From Lactarius indigo (lineage: Eukaryota; Basidiomycota; Agaricomycetes; Russulales; Russulaceae), in the NCBI GenBank assembly GCA_025766275.1, contig JAFKAC010000108.1:116649-180648 (forward strand): a stretch of 64,000 nt of DNA, in the 5' to 3' direction. The position numbers and the translations under genes were made by a program. Within the stretch, counting starts at the first letter, position 1; the number at the start of each line of letters is the position of its first letter. The notes beneath the pieces were generated by a model. The model searched no databases and had not been told where the DNA came from. It was given only the letters and a program-made list of their open reading frames with translations. Shown one piece after another: positions 45,164 to 55,866 of the stretch.

Positions 45164-46186
45164 TGTTACACTCCACCGGCGTTAGTCTGACTTGGACTCA
45201 ATGAAGGCGTAATTGACTTAGCGAAAGTCAGGTGAATGGGGATCTCATATCAACCCAATGCAAGCTGAACAGGGGCACTCAAGGGCACATGCTGCAGCAA
45301 AGGCTTATAGAAGTCTATCCCTTGGTGGATAGGAGTGGAAGTACTCTTAGTTCTGAGACTAAGGCAAACAGGAGACAAGTCAAGAGGTGGATTGAAGAAG
45401 ACCAAGATGGGGACTCTTGGTCTTCCAAGACAACTACTTATACAGATACATGCAGGCTTTAAAGCACCGCTGGAATAGTAAAGAACCAATAGTGTAACTA
45501 GCTTGAACCCTAGTACAGCTATCCTAGGAATGAGTCATATATGAGTCACAATCACATTGTTACACTCCACTGGCGTCAGTCCGACTTGGACCTGAAATAG
45601 GCGTAATTGACTTAGCGAAGATAAGTGAATGGGGACTACGCATCAACCCAACACAAGCTGAACAGGGGCTTGCTGGCACATGCTGCAGCAGATGGAAGAA
45701 TAATATCCCTTGGTGGATATAAGTGGAAGCACACTTAGTCTGAGACTAAGGCAAACAAGAGACGAGTCAAGGAGGTGGATTGAAGAAGACCAAGATGGGG
45801 ACTCTTGGTCTTCCAGATTGACTACTTATACAGATATGCACGGGCTTTAAAGCGCCGCTGGAATAGTAACTATCCAATAGTGTAACTAGCTCGAACCCTA
45901 GTACTGCTATCCTAGGAATGAGTCATGCATGAGTCACAATCACATGTAAACTACTTATGCTGACTGATACGATGTAAGAGTCCATGACTAATACTGATGT
46001 CAGACCATAGTCATAACCGGTCATGAGTCGTGTGTAATGAGTCATCAAGTCCATACCGTAACACACATGTGAACTACTTGTGCTGACTGATACAATGTAA
46101 GAGTCCATGACTAATACTGATACTGGACCATAGTCATAACCAGTCATGAGTCGTATGTAATGAGTCCATTAGTCCATACCGTAACA
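45164..46186 (-). repeat. 5' LTR of element F, split by a solo LTR of its own family
   Basis: Outer LTR of about 512 bp (TGTTACGGTA..GAGTGTAACA on the minus strand), interrupted at 45558-46063. It has TATAAG near 45433 and a GAAGACCAAGA / TCTTGGTCTTC inverted pair. Confidence 0.85.
45558..46063 (-). mobile_element. Solo F-family LTR nested in the F LTR, TSD CACAT
   Basis: 506 bp with TG..CA ends and perfect CACAT repeats (45553-45557 and 46064-46068). Removing it restores the order of the outer LTR. Confidence 0.85.
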
Positions 46187-46494
46187 GCTACCTTACTGTG
46201 ACTCATAGCAGCACTTGAAAGCCTGCTCAGAATGTATTTAAGATAGCTGGCAAAGACCAAGATATGCTATCTTGGTCTTCTTGAATTGTCACTACCAGTT
46301 CTCTCTATTTGCCTCTCATCTCTCTCTCTCTCTCTCTCTTCCTTCCTCATCTCATTGTCATATCAAATCCTGCAAGTGAGCCTTCACGCTTTCACTCAGT
46401 CAGGAGCATGGGCCTTCATGCAGTTGTGTCTATTCACTAAGTCGGTTGCTGCCACATTGAGCTCAAGTCGAGCTAACATCATCACAACGTTACA
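46187..46494 (+). mobile_element. LTR J, right part (gypsy, C/D type)
   Basis: Matches the 3' two-thirds of the C and D LTRs from TACTGTGACTCATAGCAGC to AACGTTACA, including the TATTTAAG and palindrome. A short (CT)n lies near 46320-46340. Element F is inserted in it, and its left part is outside the window. Confidence 0.75.
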
Positions 46495-46938
46495 CTTGAC
46501 TTCAGTAGTGATGATGCACAAGGACTACTTGAGTGTGAAGCTACAAGAGTCATAGAGGGGTGGGCTAAGACATGAAGGCCTAGCAGACAGAGGTCAAGGT
46601 TGGCAGACTAAGGTGTGTGCAGAGGCAACACAACAAGTGTAGTATTGCACAAGAAGTCTAGTCTACCATACATGCTAGGTAGACTTGCATATGAATAGGA
46701 AGTAGGTTTGTAGTGTCCCTACAAACAGAGGGCGTCATAGGTTTCAGTACAGTACAAGGTAAGGTCCATTTGGAGAACAAAGGGGAATCATGCAGGGATG
46801 TGCATGATTTAAGGTGAAACGGAAACAAGCACATGTCAAACTTTTTAGTAATGAAATGGAGTTGTGGAGGGTGCAAAGTAGGAACCATCAATCGATAAGG
46901 TCTGCATGATAATACTGGACTCATATAGTGGGGGGATG
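46495..46938 (-). mobile_element. Decayed E-family LTR N, left part
   Basis: In reverse complement it follows the E LTR: ACTATATGAG, GTTTGACATGTGC, CATGATTC, TCTGTTTGTAG, GTAGACTAGACTTCTTGTG and TACTACACTTG, all in order with many transitions. It continues at 63403-63441 beyond element E. No gene is present. Confidence 0.65.
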
Positions 46939-46943
46939 GGAAA

Positions 46944-47515
46944 TGTTACGATCTTCTTCGGACTCGTTCTTTTGCATATCACTGTTCCCTTCCCCATACT
47001 ATATGAGCCCTGTACGATTACGCGGACTTTACGATTATCCGGTTCCTATCACGCACCTTACTTATCGATGTTCCCTTCTGATAAAGTTCAACATGTGTTA
47101 GTTTCCGTCGTGTTCCCAATCACGCACGATCCCGCATGATTCACCCTTATCCCCAGTATGATATCCCTTTGTTCTCTTTATGCCCTGTCCATTGTTCCGA
47201 GACTGACGATGGCGCCATCTGTTTGTAGTCGCCACACTGGCCATTATCTATTTAAACCTAGTCCTATCTAGCTTGTACGGTAGACTAGACTTCTTGTGTA
47301 ATACTACACTTGAACGCCTTTGTGCCCTCATCGTCTCGCGAACCCCCTCGCCTTTGCCAGACCTTCGCGTCTTGGCCTCCCTCTATGATCCAAGTGACCG
47401 CCGTCCTTGTGATCCTTGTGCATCATCTTGCTGAAGCCAAGCCTTGGAGCTTGTGCTACCGTTATTTGACTGACTCAGTACAGGTTGTACGCAACACCCC
47501 TGTAGTGGCGTTACA
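46944..47515 (+). repeat. 5' LTR of element E
   Basis: 572 bp, TGTTACGATC..GGCGTTACA. TATTTAAA at 47249, and AGACTAGACTT (47282-47292) 33 nt later is complementary to the primer site. Confidence 0.9.
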
Positions 47516-47517
47516 TT

Positions 47518-47528
47518 AAGTCTAGTCT
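47518..47528 (+). promoter_or_regulatory. Self-primer binding site of element E
   Basis: AAGTCTAGTCT, two nt inside the LTR, is the exact complement of 47282-47292. It differs from the AAGACCAAGAT site of B, C, D and F, yet still pairs with its own LTR. Confidence 0.85.
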
Positions 47529-47536
47529 CTCACACG

Positions 47537-48022
47537 GTGGCTCTCACCAGCCAAAGCCGAACCAAGTTTGTCCAGGAATACCTGGAATGACACACCGATG
47601 ACGACCTCCAATCCTCGATCAAAGGAACGGCCACTTGGAGGAACACTCCCCACGAGACAGGCTACTACGTCTTCGACCCTGACAAAAACACTTACAAACC
47701 CATCGAATATATCGAAGATCAACACGTCTGGGCCTACGTCGCCTATTCAGACAAAAAGAACTCTTGGTACTCAATCAAACCAGTACCCACATCTCTGGGG
47801 CTTGGACCAGGAAAAACCCGAATACAAGGCATCGACGTCGACTCTGACGTCGCAGAACCCGACTCAGACAGCGAAAACCCAGACCCCACTCTCACACCTA
47901 CTATCACCAGAACAGTCGACTTCGCATCATATGCCGACATGTCCACCACCCAATCCCAACTCGCAACCACCCTCACCCAGTCAGGAAGTGGCCAACCCAG
48001 TGGAGGAACGTCCTCCTCTACG
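47537..48022 (+). pseudogene. Element E Gag, N-terminal part
   Basis: GTG start at 47537, an early TGA (47588-47590, context consistent with CGA), then HETGYYVFDPDKNTYKPIEY, aligned with TGYFVEFNGP of the other Gags. An in-frame ATG follows at 47939 (codon 135; MSTTQSQLATTL). It is cut at 48022 by element D. Confidence 0.75.
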
Positions 48023-48533
48023 TGTTACGTTTCGACTCGAGTGGACTATGCGACTCATAACCTTACTGTACCGGTTGTCACTACGGCGGTAAGGTATATT
48101 AGTGACGGACTTACTTACGGTGATACGGTAGTGCGATAGGCGATAGGGACTCGATAGCTGACTGATGACCGACGCCACTAGTACTGGTACTAGTAGTATT
48201 AGGGTTTGCGAGATTTCTGCGACACGTTGGACGCTACTCACTGTGACTCATAGCAGCGCTTCAAAGCCTGCTGGGATGTGTATTTAAACTGCCTTGTGAA
48301 GACCAAGATACGCCATCTTGGTCTTCTTGAATCGTCACTTGTCTTCTCTCTTATTTCTCTCCATCCTTTCGTTCTGAACCGCAACCTAAAATCTTCGACT
48401 TGCCGGTGTACCTCCGCGTATTCACTAAGGCAAGAACTTGGACCTCCGTGTCTTCAAGGGTAGAAACTCCGTTATAGCTAAGTTGTTACCACCAACCGAG
48501 CTCAAGTCGAGCTAACGTCATGGCGACGTTACA
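48023..48533 (+). repeat. 5' LTR of element D
   Basis: 511 bp, TGTTACGTTT..GCGACGTTACA. Palindrome arms 48298-48309 and 48315-48326. Primer site AAGACCAAGAT follows at 48536-48546. Confidence 0.95.
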
Positions 48534-48552
48534 TTAAGACCAAGATCCCACC

Positions 48553-50622
48553 GTGGCTGTAACAACAAGAGATCAGTGGACGAGCTTCCGTCCTTACTCG
48601 CTCCAAAGAAGAGGAGAACGTAACGTCCCTACGCGCTTTTTACAAGCTGCTAGCTGGAGGGAACGACAAGAAGAAACCGGATATTTTGTAGAATTCAATG
48701 GACCTGCTAGGTTCCGCCCAGTTGAGTTCAATTTCGATCACCTGTGCTGGGTAGAAGTTGCGTGGAACCCCATAGATTCTCAGTGGGACGCAATACGACC
48801 AGCCAGACCCAGATACCGCTGTGACATCGACGCGCGAGAACTCAACACCAGATCGGACTGGGGCCCCATCGACGGAGAACTACGAGAGCACTCCACAGGA
48901 GAAGTAGTAACAGACGAAGAAAGCGAACACAGTCAAAGAGAAAGCGAAGGACGAGACCCAAACCAGACAGAGACTAGTGGAGGAGCCATACAAGATCTCC
49001 TTGTAGAACGAGCTGAGTCCGCGCACATCACTGAACCCGAACCCATTCACATCCGATCCCCAGCCATCATGACCACGATAACGCGCGCAATGGAAGAAGT
49101 CGCGCTAGAAGAAGCGCGAGTAATACAAGATGAAGCAAGGAACATCATCATGCCTATCAACCCAGAAACGGGGGTACGTATGACCGCGGATGACGCCGCA
49201 ATCTTTCGGGCAATAGGGTCAGACAGGGGAGATCCCCCATCAGAAAGACGACCAACAATGGAGTTGCCCCCAGGAATAGGAGGACCAGGAGATGACCCGC
49301 CACCGCCGCCAGGAGGAGGCATCCCATTTGACTTACGAAGGACCGAACCAAGAGAACCACCCCGCGACCCGCCCGGAGGCGGAGGAGGCGGAGGAGGTGG
49401 AGGAGGCGGAGGAGGCGCCGACGCCGGAGGAAGGGACAGAGGTCACCTCAGCGAGAAATTAACCGGCGAGCCACCCTCTATTTTTGACGGAGACAGACTT
49501 AAAGTCGACCAATTCCTCACGCAGTGGCACGTCTATTGGGGCATGAATCTGGACGCCCCCATTATGCGCAACGATTACAGGAGGTGTCTCCTATTCCTCT
49601 CATATATTAAGGGAGGAGCAGTGAGCGAATGGGTTCTGTCCTTCCTGAACTGGCTCAACCGGCAAATACAACGAGGAATCAGCCCCTATACTCGAGGGTT
49701 GTGGGACGCAGTGGCTGACGGCTTCAGCCAACGATTTGAAAACACGTTAGAACGAGAACAAGCACAAGCCATATTGCGAAAAGGCTTCAAAATGACAGGA
49801 GAGGACATTGACAAGTACGTCAATGATTTCGAACAGTTGGCGCGGAAGGCTCATTATCACCTCAACGAACCGCAAACCATCGACCTGTTCACGTCGGGTC
49901 TGCCCAAGGAACTGTTCAAGAACGCGTTCCAATTCGACGAACCAGTGACATTCGACGACTGGAAGCGGGCCGTCCTCAAACGACAGAAGAACTACATTCA
50001 TCTTAAGGCACGACTCAACGAATACAAAAGTACAACGACCCCACCGAAGAAGCAGACCGGCAACGCAGGATGGGCACTCCCACAAAACCTGCCACAGACC
50101 AACCCATGGGCCATGGACACCTCCGCCGACCGAGCCAAAGTGCGGCTGGCCGGGTCCGAAGACATCGACTTCAACAAGCTACCTCATCATGACTGGTCAA
50201 CACCACCCTTTCCCCCACGAGGAGGGCCCAGGGCTAGAGGACGTGGAAGAGGCGGATCCAGAAGGGACTTAAGGAATGTCCTTTGTTATAACTGTCATGC
50301 CCCAGGCCACCTCTCACGAAACTGCCCACATCCCCGACAGCAGAGACAATGGCAGGACGTCCCATCGAGCAGTAGAATGACGGAAACTGCCTGGCCGTTG
50401 CAATGGCCGGGATCCCCGGGACCCACATCCCAATACGAACCATCGTTGCCAGGATATGCAACACCGGCGCCCAGCGCAACACCCGCGCCACAAATAAAAG
50501 CAGCAAAAACGGCGGGAGAACAGGCGAAGGAATGGCTGACGCAGGTAGCCAACAGTACGGATGAGGTAAAAGACCTCATACTTCAAGACCTGTGGGGAAA
50601 AGAGGGTTTTCAGAACGCCTGA
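48553..50622 (+). CDS. gag: Element D Gag, intact 689-residue frame with GTG start
   Basis: Open from GTG (48553, context CCCACCGTGG) to TGA at 50620-50622. N-terminal domain (TGYFVEFNGPARFRPVEFNF), in-frame ATG at 49069 (codon 173), poly-Gly stretch near 49370-49430, capsid VYWGMNLDAPIMRNDYRRCL and knuckle CYNCHAPGHLSRNC near 50282-50325. The C-terminal part is Pro/Ala-rich and ends LWGKEGFQNA. It should assemble the cytoplasmic particle and bind RNA. Unless a GUG start is used, translation would begin at 49069 and omit the conserved N-terminal domain. Confidence 0.9.
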   Translation: MAVTTRDQWTSFRPYSLQRRGERNVPTRFLQAASWRERQEETGYFVEFNGPARFRPVEFNFDHLCWVEVAWNPIDSQWDAIRPARPRYRCDIDARELNTRSDWGPIDGELREHSTGEVVTDEESEHSQRESEGRDPNQTETSGGAIQDLLVERAESAHITEPEPIHIRSPAIMTTITRAMEEVALEEARVIQDEARNIIMPINPETGVRMTADDAAIFRAIGSDRGDPPSERRPTMELPPGIGGPGDDPPPPPGGGIPFDLRRTEPREPPRDPPGGGGGGGGGGGGGGADAGGRDRGHLSEKLTGEPPSIFDGDRLKVDQFLTQWHVYWGMNLDAPIMRNDYRRCLLFLSYIKGGAVSEWVLSFLNWLNRQIQRGISPYTRGLWDAVADGFSQRFENTLEREQAQAILRKGFKMTGEDIDKYVNDFEQLARKAHYHLNEPQTIDLFTSGLPKELFKNAFQFDEPVTFDDWKRAVLKRQKNYIHLKARLNEYKSTTTPPKKQTGNAGWALPQNLPQTNPWAMDTSADRAKVRLAGSEDIDFNKLPHHDWSTPPFPPRGGPRARGRGRGGSRRDLRNVLCYNCHAPGHLSRNCPHPRQQRQWQDVPSSSRMTETAWPLQWPGSPGPTSQYEPSLPGYATPAPSATPAPQIKAAKTAGEQAKEWLTQVANSTDEVKDLILQDLWGKEGFQNA

Positions 50623-50644
50623 ACCCGTCAGTCTGGGTGAGGGC
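50604..50644 (+). promoter_or_regulatory. Element D gag-pol -1 frameshift signal
   Basis: GGGTTTT at 50604-50610, spacer CAGAAC, stem-loop 50617-50644 identical in plan to element C. GGGAAAA at 50595-50601 is a second candidate. Confidence 0.75.
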
Positions 50645-53600
50645 CTTACAATGTAATTCTGTAATTGTGACAACGCGCTATCGATCTTTGCGAATCCCAG
50701 TGACTGTCCACACGAATTACCAAACGACTGAAACAAACGCGTTGGTGGACTCCGGAGCCACCGATAATTTTATCCGACCAAGAATGGCGGCCCGGGCAGG
50801 AATCCCGATACGGCCTTTAGAAACGCCTCGCAAAATATGGAATATAGATAATACGGAAAACAAAGCTGGGTTAATCACTCATTATGTTAACCTAGAGGTG
50901 AAGACACGCGGACAGATTAAACGAATGACCTTTTTGGTCACCGATCTCGGCAGCGAAGACATGGTACTGGGCTATCCGTGGCTAAGCGCCTTCGAGCCCA
51001 CGATTAGTTGGGCAACAGCAACCATGCATCCGGACATGCAACCAGTAGTTCTGGCTACTAATGAGGAGTTACTCACGGGACTCGCGGCGCGGGCTCTAAT
51101 CGTAGCGGAAAAAGAAGCGATTGTTCAGGAATTGGAGGGAGACGAAGTCTTCGTGAAGGCCACTACTTCGACAGAATTGGCCATATCGGCAAAGCAACAA
51201 CAAACAGCAGCGGTGCTGCCACCGGTATACGCAGAATATAGTGCGTTGTTTAACGAGCAGGCCTCGCATCGATTCCCTCCATCTCGACCTTGGGATCATG
51301 CTATCGACTTCAAGCCATCGGCGCCAGCGGCGATCGATTGCAAAATTTACCCTATGACGCAAAAAGAAGAGGGCGAACTGAAGGACTTCCTTGAAGAGAA
51401 GTTGAAGCAGGGGTACCTACGCCCCTCTATCTCCCCGTACGCCTCATCCTTCTTCTTCATTAAAAAGAAGGACGGAAAGCTACGCCCGGTACAGGATTAC
51501 CGAGTGATTAACTCGCATACCATCCGCAATCAATACCCGCTACCGCTCATTCAAGACCTTATCCTGGACCTCAGCAACGCCCATATTTATACAAAGCTGG
51601 ACATCCGCTGGGGCTACAACAACATCCGTATTCGCGACGGCGACCAAGAGAAGGCGGCGTTCAAAAACCAAATTTGGCCTTTTTGAGCCCACGGTCATGT
51701 TTTTCGGCCTCACCAATTCCCCCGCAACCTTTCAGGCGATGATGAATCACATCTATCGTGATACGATCGCGAAGCACGAACGGCTGGGGACTACGATACG
51801 TGTCTACATGGATGATATCGGTATAGCCACTCATTTCGACCACGATCTAGCGGCTCACATCGCCGCCGTACGCGATGTCCTGAACGTCGCACGCGAGCAC
51901 GATCTCTACTTCAAGCTCGAGAAGTGCCTTTTCCATCAACCGCGAATGGATTACCTGGGGGTAATCCTTGAGAGGGGGGTGACCCGAATGGACCCTGTAA
52001 AAGTTCAAGGAATCAAAGACTGGCCTACGCCAACAAAGGTCAAAGACGTTCGTTCGTTCCTGGGCTTCTGCAACTTTTACAGACTTTTCATCCGCGGATT
52101 CGCAACCCATGCCAAACCACTCACCAAATTAACGAGGAAAGACGAAGAGTGGAAGTGGACTGACGAAGAAAACAACGCATTCAACACTCTCAAACGCCTC
52201 GTAACCGAAGAACCGGTATTAGCGCACCCGATCCTCCAAGATCCATTCGAATTAGAGGTTGATGCCTCCGGATACGTGGTGGGAGCCGTACTTTTACAAC
52301 GAAAGTCTGACGGAAAACGACACCCTATAGGCTACTACTCAGCCACGCTCTCGACGGCAGAGCGAAACTATGACATCTACGACTTGGAGTTGCTCGCGAT
52401 AGTCAAGGCACTGCGAAACTGGAGACCGCTGCTTGCCGGAGCCCCACATAAAATCAAAATCCACTCGGACCATCTAAATCTACAATACTGGAAGTCGCCA
52501 CAGAAAATCAGCAGACGAGTTGCCAGGGAAGTGCTCGAACTCTCTGAATATGACTTCGAGATTCACCACATCAAAGGAAAGAACAACGGTCGAGCAGACG
52601 CACTCTCCAGACGACCTGACTACAACCAGGGAGAAGACGACAACAGTGAAGTGGTTGTCCTACCTCCTGAGGTCTTTGTAAGAACCCTCAACGTCGCACG
52701 CACCTTCACCACGAACCCAAATCTGCTCCAACCCCGACACCAACAAGACGACGAAGTAATCAAGGTATGGGTAGACCCTCATAACCTTAAGAAGATAGAA
52801 GGAGAATGGTACAAGGACGGCAGGTTCGTAATCACCGGACCAGCCCTCGACGTATCGAGTACTGATACACGACCACCATGACTTGCCAATACACGGACAC
52901 CCCGGAGTGGCACGGACGCAACGAATCCTGGAACGACATTACGGGTGGCCGCGACTACGAAAGGACGTATACGAGTACGTCCAAGGTTGTGCGGAATGTC
53001 AGCGGAACAAAGTAAACACGAGGCCCATACGAGCTGCGCTACATCCCATCACGCCAGTACTGGACGCCGTACCCTTCCAAACCATAGCCATGGATTTTTA
53101 TCACCAAGCTACCGCCGTCACGAGGGTACGACAGCATACTGACGGTCACGGGACCACGACTGTAGCAAGGCCTCCATCTTCATTCCCTGTCGAGAAGAAA
53201 TAACAGCCGAGGAAACCGCAGCCCTGTACGTCGCTCACGTGTTCAACGCTTCGGACTACCGCGCAAGTGCATCAGTGGACAGGGATCCACGATTCGCGTC
53301 AAAATTCACCAGAGAAGTATGCCGAGTCCTAGGCATTCAGCAAAACATATCAACGGCGTACCACCCCCGGACTGATGGACAGTCGGAGCGCACCAATCAA
53401 TTGTTGGAACAATACCTGCGCTTCTGGGTGAATGAACGACAAGACAACTGGGTTGCTTATCTGCCAATCGCCGAATTCGCTCACAATAACTGGCCACATG
53501 AGCATACAAAGCAATCTCCGTTTCAGCTGCTGATGGGGTATAACCCACAAGCAGATTGGACTGATAAGCCATCTCCTCTTCCTCAAGTCACAAACGACTG

Positions 53601-55333
53601 ACACAGCTAAAAGAGGCTAGGGAGGACGCCCAGCGCCTTATAAAACGGGCTCAAGAAGCATGGATACGCAATAGAGATACGCCCAGTTTCAAGATAGGAG
53701 ACCTCGTGTGGCTGGAAGGAAGGCACCTTCGAACCAATCAGCCTACGGCAAAATTAGCGGCGCGACGCCACGGACCATTTCGGGTGACACAGGGATGTCC
53801 CCTTACAATTATCGATTGGAACTTCCCACGCAGTGGAGCATCCACCCAGTGTTCCATATCGATCTCCTCACGCCATACAAACAAACCCCCCTTCACGGGG
53901 AAAAATTTCACACGACCGCCGCCCGAATTGATCGATGGAGAAGAAGAGTACGAGGTCGAGGCCATTCTGGACTCTCGGCACTTCGGCAAAGGAAGGAGGC
54001 TCCAATATCTCGTCAAATGGAAGGGATACCCAGACTCGGAGAATCAGTGGGTCAACAGGGAAGACGTCTTCGCACCGGAAGCGCTCCGCCTCTTTCGGGA
54101 AGCGCCAAGCACACGGAACAATGGTTAAAAGGAGCTGGACCACTGCTCAGGAAAGTCGTCCCCTTTTCCTTCGCTCTGCCACCTCCACTCTCATGCCACT
54201 TCCCCTCTACGACATGTCACCCAAGCGATGCTCCTCGACTCCCTTGCCGAAGATGCTCGGGACCCTCCTCGCAGAAGACGACGAGACTGAGATTCCCAAC
54301 ACCCAAATCACCCGTACACACCTGTCGGCCAGCCAGAGGGCCGTATCACCGCACAAGAATGGGCAAACGTCCTTGCCCGATTCCCCGACCCCACGCAAAC
54401 AGCCCGACGACGAGTCTGCCGTCAGTCCACGTCTTTCGCGACGAGCACGGGGCGCGCGAGCCCATCGCTGCCATCACCCCCTAGCGACGACCTCATCGGC
54501 GTTCGCGGAATTTTCCCGCGCAACGACGAGCGTTCAAGCTCTCCTGGAGTACGAGTTGGACGGTTGGAGGAGGGTAGTGGCGGAGTGGCAGAAGGAACAG
54601 TTAGACTCAGCCGCGGCCGACTGAGAGAGATGCGAGAGCGGCGGCAGCGATGGAGGCTGCTGAGGCTGGCCATGACGACGACGATTACTACCCGGCACGC
54701 CACGCCTTCCTTCGAACGAAAGGCGACCCTACTAATCCCGCATCACGCCCTGGCTCGTCAATTCCGACGGGTCCGCCATGTATCGAGGACGTGTGCGTGT
54801 ACCAGGCGCCGCAGACCACCGTCCCTTCACCGCCGCTGACGACCCCGCACACGTTATTGCGCCTGAAGGGTTCCGGGCAAATCGACGACCCCATCACATT
54901 CCATACCCCATCACCGGGCCCGACGGAGTAGAGAGGGACGCATCTCACGTCCAGATCATCGGAGGGGCGACCCCCTTATACTCGGAGTCATACCGGCTCC
55001 CCCCATTTGTACGTAAGCCCCTATATGCCGAGCCACACGTCAACGCCGCGCTACGCCCCACGTACCCCACGAAGATCTCGTCATCTTCGCCGCGGACCGA
55101 TCACGGACCGCGCCCTCACCGATCAACGACGAGACGCTCACCGCGGAAGTCACAACGCTACTGCGCGGCCAGTTTCGAACTGGAGCGACTTCGCGCTAGG
55201 GTGGCCCAGCTCTGCGACATGATCGCGTGCGCCCAAGCGACCGACAAGACTCCATCTCCGACTGGAGCGCGCTACGGCACTCGAGCGCATCGCCGATGAA
55301 CAGCGCGATTGGCCGGCTAGGGACTTTCGGTGA
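50604..55333 (+). pseudogene. pol: Element D Pol, same domains as C, many single-base indels
   Basis: PR VDSGATDNF, RT with YMDD (near 51810), RNase H, integrase TDGQSERTNQLLEQYL, chromodomain [16 protein letters not shown] and the C-terminal extension are all recognisable. Frame changes occur near 51665 (extra A), 52845, 53096 and 53151 (extra bases), 53245-53275, 53593, 53795, 54195, 54315, 54400 and repeatedly to 55270. Most are one-base events. Element C is unbroken at these points. The gene could not make a full Pol as written. Confidence 0.9.
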
Positions 55334-55349
55334 GTCGGGGTCCTCACGC

Positions 55350-55363
55350 TGAAAGGAGGGTGA
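55350..55363 (+). promoter_or_regulatory. Polypurine tract of element D
   Basis: TGAAAGGAGGGTGA immediately before the 3' LTR. Confidence 0.8.
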
Positions 55364-55866
55364 TGTTACGTTTCGACTCGAGTGGACTATGCGACTCATA
55401 ACCTTACTGTACCGGTTGTCACTACGGCGGTAAGGTATATTAGTGACGGACTTACTTACGGTGATACGGTAGTGCGATAGGCGATAGGACTCGATAGCTG
55501 ACTGATGACCGACGCCACTAGTACTGGTACTAGTATATTAGGGTTCGCGACTGTTCTGCGACACGTTGACGCTACTCACTGTGACTCATAGCAGCGCTTC
55601 AAAGCCTGCTGGGATGTGTATTTAAACTGCTTGTGAAGACCAAGATACGCCATCTTGGTCTTCTTGAATCGTCACTTGTCTTCTCTCTTATTCTCCCATC
55701 CTTTCGTTCTGAACCGCAACCTAAAATCTTCGACTTGCCGGTGTACCTCCACGTATTCACTAAGGCAAGAACTTGGACCTCCGTGTCTCAAGGGTAGAAA
55801 CTCCGTTATAGCTAAGTTGTTACCAACCACGAGCTCAAGTCGAGCTAACGTCGTGGCGACGTTACA
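55364..55866 (+). repeat. 3' LTR of element D
   Basis: 503 bp, shorter than the 5' LTR by several one-base deletions, in line with the indel-rich 3' half of D. Confidence 0.95.

Larger units (their letters stand above)
48023..55866 (+). mobile_element. Ty3/gypsy chromovirus D, full length, nested in E gag
   Basis: 7,844 bp with LTRs 48023-48533 (511 bp) and 55364-55866 (503 bp). The flanks CTACG and TACGG share TACG, so the TSD is 4 bp, or 5 bp with one base lost. Gag is fully open. Pol is broken by a run of single-base insertions and deletions from about 51665 onward. It is closest to element C. Confidence 0.95.
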
